64,000 nt of DNA from Mycobacterium paraense (GCF_002101815.1 NZ_LQPM01000005.1:1-64000); one strand, 5' to 3'. Shown: positions 1 to 12,754, counted from the stretch's first letter. Made by a program: numbers and translations. The notes: a model not told the origin generated them from the letters alone.

Positions 1-376
1 CCTCATCCTGATGGCCGACACGACGCAGACCACGCAGGTCACCCGCCAGCTCCGCAAGCTGATGATCGGCGCCGGGGTCCGTGCTGATCGCGGGGTCGCC
101 GTAGGCCGTGCCGTCGGCGGCGATGACGAGCGCGCGGACGACGCCGCCGTTGAGTTGGGCCGCGATTTGCTGCGGCGGCGTCCGCGCCTGCGCGAGCGCG
201 TCCGCGCGCGAGGTGGCCGCCAGCAGGCGGTCGTTGAGGTTTCGCCGGGCCTGGGCCCCCAGGCTGACGTCGATGACCACCCCGAGCACCACCAGCAAGA
301 CCGCGAGCAACCCGATCACCACGACGACGACGCGCCGCTGCAGCGACGGCGTCGGCGTCACGGGGTCGACCGTCAT
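1..376 (-). CDS. Sensor histidine kinase, N-terminal fragment (cut by window edge)
   Basis: The reverse strand is open from an ATG at 374-376 to the window edge. The N-terminus has a short cytoplasmic stretch, one strong hydrophobic segment (about residues 16-36, rich in Val and Leu) and then a soluble sensor-like region. This is the usual start of a membrane-bound histidine kinase that phosphorylates the regulator encoded just upstream. Its ATG overlaps the regulator's stop as ATGA (373-376), so the two are translationally coupled. The catalytic domains (HAMP, HisKA, HATPase) lie outside the window, so the kinase call rests on position and membrane topology. The stimulus is unknown. Confidence 0.72.
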   Translation of the reverse strand, partial: MTVDPVTPTPSLQRRVVVVVIGLLAVLLVVLGVVIDVSLGAQARRNLNDRLLAATSRADALAQARTPPQQIAAQLNGGVVRALVIAADGTAYGDPAISTDPGADHQLAELAGDLRGLRRVGHQDE

Positions 377-1080
377 GACCGGTGGGCTTGCATGCGGTAG
401 CCGATCCCGCGGACGGTATGCACGATCCGCGGCCCGTGGGCCTCGAGCTTGCGCCGCAGCCCGCTGATATGCACCTGTACCAGGTTTGGGTCGTAGGCGT
501 CGTAGCCCCACACCGCGTTCAGGATCTGGCCGGCGCTCACGATCCGGCCGCGCTGCTCGACCAGGAAATGCAACAGCCGCAGCTCGGTGGCGGTCAGCTC
601 GAGCTCGTGTCCGGCGCGCACGGCGACGCCCGCGTCGACGTCCACGATCAGGTCGCCCACCTGCAGCGCCCGCGGCAGCCGTCCGCGCCGGCGCAGGACC
701 GCGTTGACCCGTGACACCAGTTCGGCCAGCTCGAACGGTTTGACGACGTAGTCGTCGGCGCCGCCGTCGAGGCCGCGCAGCCGGTCGGTGAGCCCGTCGC
801 GGGCGGTGATCAGCACGATGCCGGCATCGCCCCAATCACGGATCGCGTCGATGAGCGCGAATCCGTCGCGCCCCGGCAGCATGACGTCCAGCACCACCAG
901 GTCCGGCCGCAGCCCGTCGAGCGCGTCCTCCAAACCGTCGCCGTCGCGGCAGGCGTCGGCGTGATATCCGGCGTCGGCCAGCGCCTCGCTGACCATTTCG
1001 CGGATGGTCTCGGAATCCTCGACGACCAGCACCCGCGGTGTGCCGGCCGCCGGACGCGCCGCGCGGGGGGAACTCGCCAT
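373..1080 (-). CDS. OmpR/PhoB-family response regulator
   Basis: This is a DNA-binding response regulator of 235 aa, normal for the OmpR family. The receiver domain (about residues 15-125) shows the acidic pair E21-D22, the phospho-acceptor D65 in LVVLDVMLPG, T92 and K114 in YVVKPFE. The C-terminal winged helix (about 140-232) has the typical LTATELRLLHFLVEQRGRIVS recognition region and ends in the VRGIGYRM hairpin. It is co-transcribed with the downstream kinase (ATGA overlap) and lies 112 bp downstream of the MHS transporter gene on the same strand, so a role in controlling that transporter is possible but unproven. It resembles TrcR/TcrA-type mycobacterial regulators; the exact orthologue is not certain. 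Confidence 0.93.
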   Translation of the reverse strand: MASSPRAARPAAGTPRVLVVEDSETIREMVSEALADAGYHADACRDGDGLEDALDGLRPDLVVLDVMLPGRDGFALIDAIRDWGDAGIVLITARDGLTDRLRGLDGGADDYVVKPFELAELVSRVNAVLRRRGRLPRALQVGDLIVDVDAGVAVRAGHELELTATELRLLHFLVEQRGRIVSAGQILNAVWGYDAYDPNLVQVHISGLRRKLEAHGPRIVHTVRGIGYRMQAHRS

Positions 1081-1192
1081 GCCCCATTGTGAGTGCTCCG
1101 CCTCGGCGACCGGTCCGGCAAGCCCCTTTCTTCAGGTTCGCTTCACCTTCCCCGACTCCGCCGCCCCTGCGGTCGAACGCGCCCGGCTGCGT

Positions 1193-2626
1193 CTATCCCG
1201 CCCCGCCGGTGTCGGGCACCGCGCCGGCGCCCACGCCGGGCGTCATCCCCGTCCCGCCCTTGCCGCCGCTGCCGCGCTGAATCTCGATCAGGTCACCGGA
1301 ACCCAGCAGCGGCCGCCCGGCGACTTCGGGCGCGAACATCAGCGTGACGGCGCCGACCACCCCGGCGAACATGAGCATGTACGCCGGCATCATCGGGTTT
1401 CCGGTCCCGGTGACCAGCGTCTCGGCGATCAGCGGGGTGGTGCCGCCGAAGGCCGACACCGCGATGTTGAACCCGATCGACACCGCGCCGTAGCGCACGT
1501 TGGTGGGAAACAGCGCGGGCAGGATCGCCGGCTCCAGGCTGCTCAAGAAGACCATCGGCAGGCCGATCAGCAGCACGCCGCCGAACTGGGTCGGATACGC
1601 CCCGCCGTACCGCATCAGCATGAACGCCGGTAGCGAGACGATCATCAGCAAGCCGCACCCCGTCCACATCAGCGGTTTGACGCCGACGCGATCGGACAGC
1701 ATCGCGACCAAGAGCACGCCGATCGTCAACACGGCCAACACGATCAGGACCATCACCAGCGCCGCCGTGTCCCCCACGCCCGCGGTCTTTTTCAGGTACG
1801 TCGGCACGTACCCGCTGACCATGTAACTGGTGTCGGTGACCGCGAGCTCCACGCCCAGGCAGATCAGCAGCCCTTTCCACTGCCGCACCACGGTCAGCAC
1901 GAATTGGGTGCGCACCGAGACGGGGATCGCGACCTTGTGCACCTTCTCGTAGCCGGGCGACTCGTCGATCCTCGAGCGCAGGTACACCGCCACCAGGCCG
2001 AACGGGGCCGCCAGCAGGAACGGGATGCGCCAGCCCCAGTTCAGCATGTCGGCGGCGGGCAACGCGGTCTGCAGCCCCGTCACCAGCGCGGCGCCCACGA
2101 CGAAGCCGCCCAGCGTGCCCACCGGCAGGAATCCGGCCAGCATCCCGCGTTTGTGGTCCGGGGCGTGCTCGGCGATGAAGGTCATGGCGCCCGCGTACTC
2201 CCCGCCGGAGGAAAGCCCCTGGCCGATGCGGACGGCCGTGAGCAGTATCGGCGCCCAGACCCCGATCGTGTGGTAGCCCGGGAGGGCGCCCGTCGCGGCG
2301 CCGCACACCGCCATCAGCGAGATGGTCATCACCAGCACGGGCTTGCGCCCGATCCGGTCGCCGAGCGGGCCGAAGATGAACCCGCCCAGCGGCCGCACCA
2401 CGAAGCCGGCGGTCATCGTGCCGAAGGTGGCGATGAGGTTTCCCGCGCCGGAGTTCTCCCCGGGGTAGAACTTCTGCGCCAGGATGGTGGCGACCAGGCT
2501 GAACAGCGTGAAGTCGTAGGCCTCCATGAAGTTGCCGATCGCGGTGCCCTGGATCGACCGATGCGTTGCGCGCGCATCCGCCACCGCGATCCCGCCGTCA
2601 CCCGGTTTTCGACTCATTGGGTACAT
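1193..2626 (-). CDS. MFS transporter, metabolite:H+ symporter (MHS) family
   Basis: A 477-aa polytopic membrane protein with about 12 hydrophobic segments. The N-terminal stretch GNFMEAYDFTLF (31-42) and the loop 2-3 signature GDRIGRKP (89-96) are typical of the MHS branch of the major facilitator superfamily, which contains KgtP, ProP, ShiA and citrate or dicarboxylate permeases. It probably imports an organic acid or small zwitterion with protons; the substrate cannot be read from the sequence. The C-terminal tail is Gly/Pro-rich and cytoplasmic. Two starts are possible, ATG at 2626 or ATG nine bases downstream; neither has a strong ribosome binding site. It is divergent from the nitroreductase-like gene, with 62 bp between them. 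Confidence 0.88.
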   Translation of the reverse strand: MYPMSRKPGDGGIAVADARATHRSIQGTAIGNFMEAYDFTLFSLVATILAQKFYPGENSGAGNLIATFGTMTAGFVVRPLGGFIFGPLGDRIGRKPVLVMTISLMAVCGAATGALPGYHTIGVWAPILLTAVRIGQGLSSGGEYAGAMTFIAEHAPDHKRGMLAGFLPVGTLGGFVVGAALVTGLQTALPAADMLNWGWRIPFLLAAPFGLVAVYLRSRIDESPGYEKVHKVAIPVSVRTQFVLTVVRQWKGLLICLGVELAVTDTSYMVSGYVPTYLKKTAGVGDTAALVMVLIVLAVLTIGVLLVAMLSDRVGVKPLMWTGCGLLMIVSLPAFMLMRYGGAYPTQFGGVLLIGLPMVFLSSLEPAILPALFPTNVRYGAVSIGFNIAVSAFGGTTPLIAETLVTGTGNPMMPAYMLMFAGVVGAVTLMFAPEVAGRPLLGSGDLIEIQRGSGGKGGTGMTPGVGAGAVPDTGGAG

Positions 2627-2688
2627 GACTTACCCGCAACGCTTCGCAACTATGCGACGGCCCCGCCGGTTGGAGGACAATCGCCACC

Positions 2689-3174
2689 ATGGGGCGGACT
2701 GCGAACGAATCGATTTTGACCGCGATCGGCGCCCGGGTGCTGCGCTCCCGCCGGCTGGTGCGCGCGCCGGTCTGGATCTATAAGGCCCGCGCGGGAGCGC
2801 TGTTCGGCTCGCGCATCCTGATGCTCGAGCACATCGGCCGCAAGTCCGGCGCACCGCGCTACGCGGTGTTGGAGGTCGTCGATCACCCCGGCGCCGACGT
2901 CTACGTCGTCGCGTCGGGATTCGGCCGAAAAGCCCAGTGGTTCCGCAACATTGAGGCCAACCCGCGGGTGCGGATTTACGTCGGCAGCCGCGCCCCGCGG
3001 CGCGCCACCGCGCGGGTCCTCGACCGGGCGGAGGCCGACCGCACGCTGGCCGCCTACCGCGACCGCCACCCCCAGACGTGGGAGCGGTTCCGCCCGGTGC
3101 TGGAAAACACGCTCGGCGCCCCGATTACCGACACCGACACCCCGCTGCCGATCGTCGAATTGCGTTGCGACTAA
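2689..3174 (+). CDS. F420-dependent nitroreductase/deazaflavin oxidoreductase family protein (DUF385)
   Basis: A 161-aa protein of the Ddn/DUF385 split beta-barrel family, abundant in mycobacteria, whose members use cofactor F420H2 (or bind other ligands) in redox reactions. The diagnostic motif HIGRKSGAPRYAVLEVV is at about residues 46-62, followed by ASGFGRKAQWFRNIEANPRV (about 76-95), which forms the cofactor-binding core. Length is typical of the nitroreductase family. No signal peptide or membrane segment. Its 3' end overlaps the convergent DoxX-like gene by 4 bp. The physiological substrate is unknown; pretenomanid activation is shown only for Ddn itself and should not be assumed. Confidence 0.87.
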   Translation: MGRTANESILTAIGARVLRSRRLVRAPVWIYKARAGALFGSRILMLEHIGRKSGAPRYAVLEVVDHPGADVYVVASGFGRKAQWFRNIEANPRVRIYVGSRAPRRATARVLDRAEADRTLAAYRDRHPQTWERFRPVLENTLGAPITDTDTPLPIVELRCD

Positions 3175-3527
3175 CCGCGATCCGGGCCCTTGACCGTCAT
3201 CGCGGCGAAGGTGGCCAAAAACGTCGCCGCCGGAAGGGCGTTGACGACCTTGTCGTGCGCCCGGATGTGCGCGCCGACGGCCAGGAGGAAGTACAACGTC
3301 AGCATCGCCGTCGTCAGCCTCGCCAGGGCGGGGAAACGGGTGACCGACAGCAGCCCGATCGCGGCCGCGGCCTTCACCACCGGCAGCACGCGGCGGATTT
3401 CGTCCGGCACCCCCAGGTCGTCCAGAACCTTCTTGATGGGGGCCACCTGGACTCCGCACGCCACCGCGTCGACGGCATGGAAGGCGGCAAGTCCCGCATA
3501 GGTTTTCGGTGAAGTCAACGCACTCAT
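3171..3527 (-). CDS. DoxX-like small membrane protein
   Basis: A 118-aa protein with about four hydrophobic segments (roughly residues 8-28, 46-62, 68-88 and 95-112) and the layout of the DoxX-like family (PF13564-type). DoxX-like proteins are membrane proteins of poorly defined function; some take part in thiol or oxidative stress membrane complexes. It follows the SPFH gene by 9 bp on the same strand, so it may be the last gene of the nfeD-SPFH operon. It is convergent, with a 4-bp overlap, to the DUF385 gene. Function is unresolved. Confidence 0.78.
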   Translation of the reverse strand: MSALTSPKTYAGLAAFHAVDAVACGVQVAPIKKVLDDLGVPDEIRRVLPVVKAAAAIGLLSVTRFPALARLTTAMLTLYFLLAVGAHIRAHDKVVNALPAATFLATFAAMTVKGPDRG

Positions 3528-3536
3528 CCGACCAGC

Positions 3537-4676
3537 CTATTGGGTCAACTCCGGCGGCGCTCCCGGCTGGCCGTCCACCGGCTGGCGGGCGATCGCCTCG
3601 GCCTTGGCCACCGCCTGCGCGATGGCCGGGTCGGTCTCGGTGGAGAACCAGTCGGCGACGTCGGCGTCGTCGTCGGCCTGATGCTTCGGCAGGTCCTCGA
3701 CCGGGGAGGGCTGGAACCGGAACACGCCGTCCTCGCCCGGCGTGCCGAGCAGCTTGGTGAAGCCCTGCAGCGCCGCGCTGAAGTCGCTGGGCACCACCCA
3801 CACCTTGTTGGCGTCGCCGCGGGCCATCTCCGGCAGTGTCTGCAGGTACTGGTAGGCCAGCATCTCCGGGGTGGGCCTGCCGGCCTTGATCGCGGCGAAC
3901 GTCTTCTCGATGGCCTTGGCCTGGCCTTGCGCCTGCAGGTAGGCCGCGGCGCGCTCACCCTGGGCGCGCAGCATCCGGGACTGGCGGTCGGCCTCGGCGG
4001 CGAGGATCGCGGCCTGCTTGGCGCCCTCGGCGGCCAGGATCTGCGCCTGCTTGTTGCCCTCGGCCTCCTTGATCGCGGCCTCGCGCATGCCCTCGGCGGT
4101 CAGGATCATCGCCCGCTTCTCGCGGTCGGCCTTCATCTGCTTTTCCATCGAGGCCTGGATCGACGGCGGCGGGTCGATGCTGCGCAGCTCGACCCGGGCG
4201 ACCCGCAGGCCCCACCGCCCGGTGGCCTCGTCGAGCACGCCGCGCAGCTGGCCGTTGATCATGTCGCGGGAGGTCAGCGTCTGCTCGAGGGTCATCCCGC
4301 CGACCACGTTGCGCAGGGTGGTCGTGGTCAGCTGCTCGACGCCGACGATGTAGTTGCTGATCTCGTACACGGCGGCCTGCGGAACGGTGACCTGGAAGTA
4401 GACCACCGTGTCGATGTTCAGCGTCAGGTTGTCCTCGGTGATCACCGGCTGCGGCGGGAACGACACCACCCGCTCGCGCAGGTCCACCCGGGCGCGGACG
4501 CGGTCGATGAACGGCACCAGCAACGTCAGCTGCCCGCTGACGGTGCGGCTGTATCGACCCAGGCGTTCGATCACCGCGGCCTCGGCCTGCGGGATCAGCG
4601 CGACGGACTTCGCCACCACGATGATCCCGAAGACCACAATGGCGAGCGCCACCACCAGCAGAGCAATTCCAGCCAT
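3537..4676 (-). CDS. SPFH/Band 7 (stomatin/flotillin-like) membrane protein
   Basis: A 379-aa homologue of M. tuberculosis Rv1488. One N-terminal transmembrane segment (about 3-25) is followed by the Band 7/SPFH domain (about 28-200, with [20 protein letters not shown]). An Ala/Glu/Gln-rich coiled coil follows (about 190-265, repeated AAEGxKQAxILAAE units) and then an acidic, Pro-rich tail. Such proteins form large oligomeric membrane scaffolds. The partner NfeD gene lies 28 bp upstream on the same strand; the NfeD/SPFH pairing is a widespread conserved module connected with membrane organisation. The ATG at 4674-4676 has a GGAGGAAG-type ribosome binding site upstream, which supports this start. 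Confidence 0.93.
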   Translation of the reverse strand: MAGIALLVVALAIVVFGIIVVAKSVALIPQAEAAVIERLGRYSRTVSGQLTLLVPFIDRVRARVDLRERVVSFPPQPVITEDNLTLNIDTVVYFQVTVPQAAVYEISNYIVGVEQLTTTTLRNVVGGMTLEQTLTSRDMINGQLRGVLDEATGRWGLRVARVELRSIDPPPSIQASMEKQMKADREKRAMILTAEGMREAAIKEAEGNKQAQILAAEGAKQAAILAAEADRQSRMLRAQGERAAAYLQAQGQAKAIEKTFAAIKAGRPTPEMLAYQYLQTLPEMARGDANKVWVVPSDFSAALQGFTKLLGTPGEDGVFRFQPSPVEDLPKHQADDDADVADWFSTETDPAIAQAVAKAEAIARQPVDGQPGAPPELTQ

Positions 4677-4704
4677 CGCGCTTCCTCCTGTTTCTCCAGA
4701 GGGT

Positions 4705-5139
4705 TTACATGCCCTTGAACACCACCGCGGTGGCGCCGTTGATCTGCATTACCGTCACCCGTTCGCCGGGTTCGTACACATCGTCGTCGTTGAGCGGGCG
4801 CGCGGTCCATACCTGGCCGTCCAGCTTCACCTGACCCTCGTCGCGTGCGACGCGCCCGAGGACCAGCGCGCTCTTGCCCTCCAGCGCCTTGATGCCGGTC
4901 GGCAGGCCCTTGGCGGGCGTGAGCCGCCGCCGCAGCGCCGGCCTCACCAGCACCAGGAGCAGGACCGAGACGACCACGAATACCGCCGCGTTGGCCCACA
5001 CCGGCCAGTCCAGCAACCACGTGGTGCCCGTGGCCGCCAGCGCGCCACCGGAAAGCATCAACAGGGACATGTCGCCCGTCAGCGCCTCCGCACCGGCAAG
5101 CACCAGCGCGAATATGAGCCAGATCACCGCGGCGGGCAT
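4705..5139 (-). CDS. NfeD-like membrane protein
   Basis: A 144-aa homologue of Rv1487 in the short NfeD1b class. It has two to three N-terminal membrane helices (about 4-24, 28-42, 48-68) and a C-terminal OB-fold (about 85-144) containing [11 protein letters not shown] and [11 protein letters not shown]. The reading frame is open 14 codons further upstream, but I chose the ATG at 5137-5139 because the hydrophobic helix begins immediately after it and the length then equals the mycobacterial family length. NfeD proteins partner SPFH proteins in the membrane; the SPFH gene follows directly. The 57-bp gap upstream is a divergent promoter region shared with the 5197 gene. Confidence 0.92.
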   Translation of the reverse strand: MPAAVIWLIFALVLAGAEALTGDMSLLMLSGGALAATGTTWLLDWPVWANAAVFVVVSVLLLVLVRPALRRRLTPAKGLPTGIKALEGKSALVLGRVARDEGQVKLDGQVWTARPLNDDDVYEPGERVTVMQINGATAVVFKGM

Positions 5140-5196
5140 GCGGTCAGAATACGCGTAATCGGCCTTTGCCGGATCAAACAACTACACTCCGAGATC

Positions 5197-6117
5197 ATGT
5201 GGTGTCCCAGTGTCTCGCTGTCCCTGTGGGCCAACGCCTGGCTCGCGGGCAAGGCCGCGCCCGACGACGTCTTGGACGCGTTATCCGTTTGGGCGCCAAA
5301 GCAATCGGTCACCGCGTATGATGCGGTCGCCGCCGGCCACACCGGCCTGCCGTGGCCCGATGTCCACGACGCCGGGACCGTCACTCTGTTGCAGACGCTG
5401 CGCGCGGCGGTGGGCCGGCCGGCGGTCTCGGTCGCCCCGAGTCGTTTGCGGGGAACGGTGAACATGGTGTTGCCGGTGCCCGGCGACGTGCGGGGCCTGG
5501 CGCCGGGAACCCAGTTCGAATCCGACGCCCTGGCCGCCGGCGAAGCGGTCATCATCACCAACCCCGACGATCCCGGCACCGCCGTCGGGCTGGTTCCGGA
5601 GTTCAGCTACGGCGACCTGGACGAGGTCGACGACGACGCGGGATCACCCGAATTGTGCGGGCTCTCTTGGACCGTGTACTCGCTGCCCGGCGCGCCGATG
5701 CTCGACCACCACGAGCTCGGCGACGCCGAGTACGCGCTGCGGTCGGCCGTGCGATCGGCCGCCGACGCGCTGGGTGCCATCGGGCTGGGAGCCGCGGCGT
5801 CCGACGTGGACGATCCGCGGGGGCTCGTCGAGCAGTTGCTGGAATCGGCACGGCAGCATCGCATTCCGGACCACGCGCCCTCTCGTGCGCTGCGGGTGCT
5901 GGAGAATGCCGCGCACGTCGACGCCATCATCGCGGTCAGCTCGGGGCTCAGCCGGGTGTCCGAGTCCCCGGCGGACGGGATCGTCGCCGGCATCGGGGCG
6001 CAATCGTCGTCACAGGCCCGAATCGCCACCGATGCGCTTCGCCCGCTGACCAGCGTCGTGCGCTCGGCGCGGATGGCCGCGGTCACCGCCATCATGCACT
6101 CGGCCTGGTCCGACTAA
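5197..6117 (+). CDS. Conserved mycobacterial hypothetical protein (Rv1486c-like)
   Basis: A 306-aa soluble protein corresponding in position and sequence character to Rv1486c. It starts at an ATG whose product begins [29 protein letters not shown]. No signal peptide, membrane helix or known catalytic motif is visible. The N-terminal half is mixed alpha/beta and the C-terminal half (about 180-306) is Ala-rich and helical. The gene is divergent from nfeD and convergent with hemH (4 bp between stop codons). I do not recognise a biochemical function; the family seems confined to mycobacteria and close relatives. Confidence 0.85.
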   Translation: MWCPSVSLSLWANAWLAGKAAPDDVLDALSVWAPKQSVTAYDAVAAGHTGLPWPDVHDAGTVTLLQTLRAAVGRPAVSVAPSRLRGTVNMVLPVPGDVRGLAPGTQFESDALAAGEAVIITNPDDPGTAVGLVPEFSYGDLDEVDDDAGSPELCGLSWTVYSLPGAPMLDHHELGDAEYALRSAVRSAADALGAIGLGAAASDVDDPRGLVEQLLESARQHRIPDHAPSRALRVLENAAHVDAIIAVSSGLSRVSESPADGIVAGIGAQSSSQARIATDALRPLTSVVRSARMAAVTAIMHSAWSD

Positions 6118-6121
6118 GCCG

Positions 6122-7132
6122 CTAACCGCATCCGGGCGCCGCGCAGTGCGGCGGGCGGCATCGCTCGCCGTTGACGCTGGCGAGGCAGCCCGGCACCGGA
6201 TCGGCCCCGCTCGCCCGGTTCGGCGCCCGGCCCTGGCGGAGTTCGTCGACGAGATCCGCTGCCAGCCGGGCGAATCGACGGTCGGCGTTGGGCGTGGCGG
6301 CCCGGGCGAACGCCACCCCGGCGGCCTCGGCCTGCAGTCGCAACTCGTGGTCCAGGTCCCACACCACCTCGATGTGGTCGGCGACGAATCCGACGGGGCA
6401 GACGATCACGGCCCCGGTGCCCGCATCCGCGAGCGCCGCCAGATGGTCGGCGACGTCGGGCCCGAGCCACGGAACCTGCGGCGGCCCGGACCGCGACTGC
6501 CAGGTCAGGTCGTAGTCGGCGTATCCCGCGGCCGCGGCCACCAGCCTTGCGGCATAGGCGACTTGGCTGCTGTACAGCCGGGGACCGCACCCCTGGTCGG
6601 CCGCCACCGGGACCGAGTGCGCGGTGAAGACCAGCCGCGCGTCGCCGGCCACCGTGCCGGCGGCCGCCGCGATGGCCCCGGCGAACATCTCGACGAACAG
6701 GGGGTGGTCGAAATAGGGCCGCAGCTTGACCAGTCCGGGGGCGTTCGGCCCGGCCGCCCGGCGAGCTCGGGCGATGTCCTCGACATACTGCGCGCAGCCG
6801 GAGTATCCGCTCCAGGCCGACGTGGTGAACACCGCGGCGCGACGAACACCGTTGTCGCGCATGGCCGCAACGGTGTCCTCGACGTACGGCTCCCAGTTGC
6901 GGTTGCCGAAGTAGACGGGCACGTCGAGTTCCGCCTGCAGCTCGGTGATCAGCGCCCGGTTGATCCCGTTGATCGGCGAGACGCCGCCGAAATGCAGGTA
7001 GTGCTCACCGACCTCGTCGAGGCGCTCAGGCGGCACGTTGCGGCCCCGGGTGACGTTCTCCAGGAAGGGCCGCACCTGCTCGGGGCCTTCGGGCCCGCCG
7101 AAGGACAGCAGCAGGACCGCGTCGAAATCCAT
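6122..7132 (-). CDS. hemH: Ferrochelatase (coproporphyrin ferrochelatase type)
   Basis: This enzyme inserts Fe2+ into a porphyrin ring in haem synthesis; in Actinobacteria the substrate is thought to be coproporphyrin III. It is 336 aa, with the N-terminal [16 protein letters not shown], the central [17 protein letters not shown] and the catalytic histidine H172 in VFTAHSVPV. The C-terminus has four cysteines (316, 325, 330, 335) in a short tail; mycobacterial ferrochelatases are known to carry a [2Fe-2S] cluster using such C-terminal cysteines plus one internal cysteine, and C113 and C182 are internal candidates. It follows inhA by 24 bp on the same strand, as in M. tuberculosis, so it is probably part of the fabG1-inhA-hemH transcript. 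Confidence 0.96.
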   Translation of the reverse strand: MDFDAVLLLSFGGPEGPEQVRPFLENVTRGRNVPPERLDEVGEHYLHFGGVSPINGINRALITELQAELDVPVYFGNRNWEPYVEDTVAAMRDNGVRRAAVFTTSAWSGYSGCAQYVEDIARARRAAGPNAPGLVKLRPYFDHPLFVEMFAGAIAAAAGTVAGDARLVFTAHSVPVAADQGCGPRLYSSQVAYAARLVAAAAGYADYDLTWQSRSGPPQVPWLGPDVADHLAALADAGTGAVIVCPVGFVADHIEVVWDLDHELRLQAEAAGVAFARAATPNADRRFARLAADLVDELRQGRAPNRASGADPVPGCLASVNGERCRPPHCAAPGCG

Positions 7133-7156
7133 CAGGGGCTCAGAGCAATTCCGCTT

Positions 7157-8823
<1,667 letters not shown>

Positions 8824-9831
8824 CTAGGTCGGCAGCCGGCGGTTGATCAGCAGCGCCGCCAGCGCGGCCACCGCCAGCAGCAGCGCACCCAGCCGCAGCC
8901 AGCCCGTGCTGGCGTCGCCCTTGATGGTCTCGTAGCCGATCTGCTGCTGCAGCGACGCGTAGACGGCCTTCAACTCGGCCAGGCTCGCCGCGTTGTACCA
9001 GTTCCCGCCGGAGAGCTCGGCGACCTTCTTCATCGTGGAGTCGTCGACCGGGACGGGCTGGCGCTGGTCGTTGATCTCGACGAACCCGTAGGGCGTGCCG
9101 AACGAGATCGTCGAGATCGGCACGCCCTGGTCCTTGGCGGTGCGCGCGGCGGTGAAGGCGCCCTTCGGGTTGTCCGGGTTGGTCGGCATCGTCTCCTTGC
9201 CGTCCGAGAACAACACGATCCGCGCGGGGGGCGGCGTGTCGCCGCCGCCGATCACCGCGCCGACCGTCGCGATGGCCTGCAGCGCGGTGAAGATGCCCTC
9301 CCCGGTGGCCGTGCGGTCGGCGAACTGCAACTTGTCCAGCGCGGCCTTGGTCGCGTCCCGGTTGGTGGTCGGCGACACCAGCACCGTCGCCGTGCCGGCG
9401 TATTCGATCAGCCCCAGGTTGATGCCCGGCGTCAGCTCGTCGGCGAACTGCTTGGCGGCCTCCTGCGCGGCGGCCATCCGATTGGGCGGGACGTCGGTGG
9501 CACGCATCGACTGCGACACGTCGATCACCAGCATCACGACCGCGCGATTGCGCGGGATCCGCACGTCGTTGGTCGGCCCCGCCATCGCGACGGTGAACAG
9601 CACCAGCGACAGCACCAGCAGGATCGCCGGCACGTGCCGCCACCGCGACGGCCGCTGCGGCGCAACGCTTTCCAGCAGCTCCATGTTGGCGAACCGCAGC
9701 ATCCGCCGCTGGCGCGCCAGCTGCAGCACGATGTACAGCGCGGCCAACCCGGCGACGACGAGAAGGAAAAGGAAGAACCACGAGTGCGCGAAGCCCGACA
9801 GCGTCATCGGGCCCAGCAGGGGCAAGGTCAC
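8824..9831 (-). CDS. VWA-domain membrane protein (Rv1481-like)
   Basis: A 335-aa membrane protein with two N-terminal helices (about 10-35 and 62-82), a von Willebrand A domain (about 92-290) with the metal-site motif [12 protein letters not shown], and a C-terminal helix (about 308-328). This is the Rv1481/BatA-like component of MoxR-associated modules. The frame is open further upstream, but I chose the GTG at 9829-9831 because it overlaps the stop of the upstream DUF58 gene as GTGA and gives the family length. The module is thought to work with the MoxR1 AAA+ ATPase in assembly or activation of envelope proteins; the exact role is inferred. Confidence 0.92.
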   Translation of the reverse strand: MTLPLLGPMTLSGFAHSWFFLFLLVVAGLAALYIVLQLARQRRMLRFANMELLESVAPQRPSRWRHVPAILLVLSLVLFTVAMAGPTNDVRIPRNRAVVMLVIDVSQSMRATDVPPNRMAAAQEAAKQFADELTPGINLGLIEYAGTATVLVSPTTNRDATKAALDKLQFADRTATGEGIFTALQAIATVGAVIGGGDTPPPARIVLFSDGKETMPTNPDNPKGAFTAARTAKDQGVPISTISFGTPYGFVEINDQRQPVPVDDSTMKKVAELSGGNWYNAASLAELKAVYASLQQQIGYETIKGDASTGWLRLGALLLAVAALAALLINRRLPT

Positions 9832-10777
9832 TGCCGCCCCGCGAGTGCCCCGCGCCGGCGGGACTCGACGAAGCGGACGATGTCCGCGATCCAATCGCGG
9901 TCGGTGCGCAGCGTCAGCACCGGGGCCCCGCAGCTGCGGAAGGTGCGCGACACCTCCTCGCGGTGCGCCGCGGCGGCCTTGGCGAAGTCGTCACGCAGCT
10001 GCGCGTCGATGGTGAACTCCCGCGTGACGCCGGTTTCGGCGTCCTGCAGCACGACGTCGCCGATGTCGGGCAGCTCGACGTCGCGCGGGTCGAGCACCTC
10101 GATGGCCAGCACCTCGTGGCGGGCCGAGATCGCCCGCAGCGGGCGCATCCAGTTGATGGGGCCGAGGAAGTCGCTGATGATGACGGCCATCCCGCGGCGG
10201 CGTTCCGGCCGGCGCAGCGCGTCGATCGCCGTCGCCAGATCACCGCGGACGCCGACCGGCGCCTTGGGCGTCGTCGCGATGGTGCGCAGCAGCGTCTGCT
10301 CGTGCTGGCGCCCGGAGCGCGCCGGCACCCGCGTCATCGTGGCGCCGGTTGCGACCAGCGCGCCGATCCGGTTGCCGCCGCCGCTGTTGAGGTAGGTGAT
10401 CGCGGCCGCGGCCGCCACCGCCAGGTCGCGCTTCTCGCACACCGTGGTGCCGAAGTCCAGGCTGGCCGACATGTCGATCACCATCCAGGTCTCCAGCTCG
10501 CGGTCGGCGATCATCTGCCGGACGTGCGGGTGGGTGGTGCGCGCGGTGACCGCCCAGTCCATCCGGCGGACGTCGTCACCCGGCTGATACTCGCGCGACT
10601 CCCCCGGCTCCGTGCCCGGCCCCGGAATCAGGCCGAGGTGGTCGCCGTGCAGGACGCCGTCGAGCTTGCGCTTGACCGTGAGCTCGAGGGTCTTCAGCGC
10701 CGCCGTGAGCTTCGGGTCGTCGATCTGCCCGCGCTGGAACGAGGGCGGATGGCGCACCGCCGGCTTCTGGGGCTCGG

Positions 10778-10781
<4 letters not shown>
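9828..10781 (-). CDS. DUF58 protein of the MoxR module (Rv1480-like)
   Basis: A 317-aa protein of the DUF58 family, a VWA-like fold without a clear signal peptide. The diagnostic motif [18 protein letters not shown] is at about residues 64-81, followed by [20 protein letters not shown] VWA sequence around 97-110. DUF58 proteins are encoded next to MoxR ATPases and are proposed adaptors. The GTG start overlaps the moxR1 stop, and the stop overlaps the VWA gene start (both GTGA), so moxR1-DUF58-VWA form one tightly coupled operon. Confidence 0.93.
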
Positions 10782-11908
<1,127 letters not shown>

Positions 11909-12019
11909 CAAGAACCCTCCACGCTCATTCGGACACGACTGCCGGGCAGCGACGTGCCCTTCGTCCAACTATTCCAGGCCTGCCGGTTTCCGTCGACGGC
12001 GCGGTGAGCTGGCCTGCGA

Positions 12020-12754
12020 TCAGTACTCGATGATCCTAGTCAGGAACGGCGTCATGCCCGGCTTGCGCACCGGGCTGACGGTCACCTTCCCGGCGAGGCT
12101 GGACGCCTCCAGCATCTGACCGTTGCCCAGATACATGGTGACGTGCTGGCCACCGTTGGGCCCGTAGAAGATGAGGTCGCCGCGCCTGGCCTCGTTGGGC
12201 GGGATGTGGCGGCCGGCGTTGTACTGGTCACCGGAAAACCGCGGGATCAGCACGCCGACCCCGGCGAAGCCGTAGCGCATCAGCCCCGAGCAGTCGAACC
12301 CGTTGATGTTGGCGCCGTCGCCGACGCCCGTGCTCGGCCCGTCCAGCGAGCCCCCGCCCCAGGAGTACGGGACGCCCATCTGCGACCCCATCCGCTTGAT
12401 CACGTACTCGATCGCCTGCCTGCCGTAGACCCGCGGGATCTTGCCGCCGGGGTTGGTGGGGGGCGCCGCGGCGGGGGCGGGATCGCCGCCGAGGTTGATC
12501 CCGAGGCCGCCGAGGAACTGCTTGCCCAGATTCAGCGTGGTCTGGGTGGCCTGGGCGGTGGCCTGCAGCGAGGCGTTGGCGACCGCGAGCGGATCGCCGG
12601 GCGCGCCGGCGCTGATTTGGGCCGGCAGCGTCGGATCCCACTGCCCGGGATCGGCGGTAGCCAGGGGAGCCGGGCCGGCCACAGACCACATCAGCCCGGT
12701 CACCAATGCGGTGATCCAGGCCAGGCTGATCAGACGAAACCGGTTGTGGCGCAT
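12020..12754 (-). CDS. ripB: Peptidoglycan endopeptidase RipB (NlpC/P60)
   Basis: A secreted D,L-endopeptidase that cuts peptidoglycan stem peptides. It is 244 aa with a signal peptide (about 1-35, ending ATADP) and a C-terminal NlpC/P60 domain. The catalytic triad candidates are C155 in NGFDCSGL, H204 in GQHVTMYLG and E216 in GQMLEA. It is shorter than RipA and lacks the N-terminal coiled coil. It lies 24 bp downstream of ripA and 111 bp upstream of moxR1 on the same strand. Because ripA appears frameshifted here, RipB is the intact NlpC/P60 enzyme at this locus. Confidence 0.95.
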   Translation of the reverse strand: MRHNRFRLISLAWITALVTGLMWSVAGPAPLATADPGQWDPTLPAQISAGAPGDPLAVANASLQATAQATQTTLNLGKQFLGGLGINLGGDPAPAAAPPTNPGGKIPRVYGRQAIEYVIKRMGSQMGVPYSWGGGSLDGPSTGVGDGANINGFDCSGLMRYGFAGVGVLIPRFSGDQYNAGRHIPPNEARRGDLIFYGPNGGQHVTMYLGNGQMLEASSLAGKVTVSPVRKPGMTPFLTRIIEY

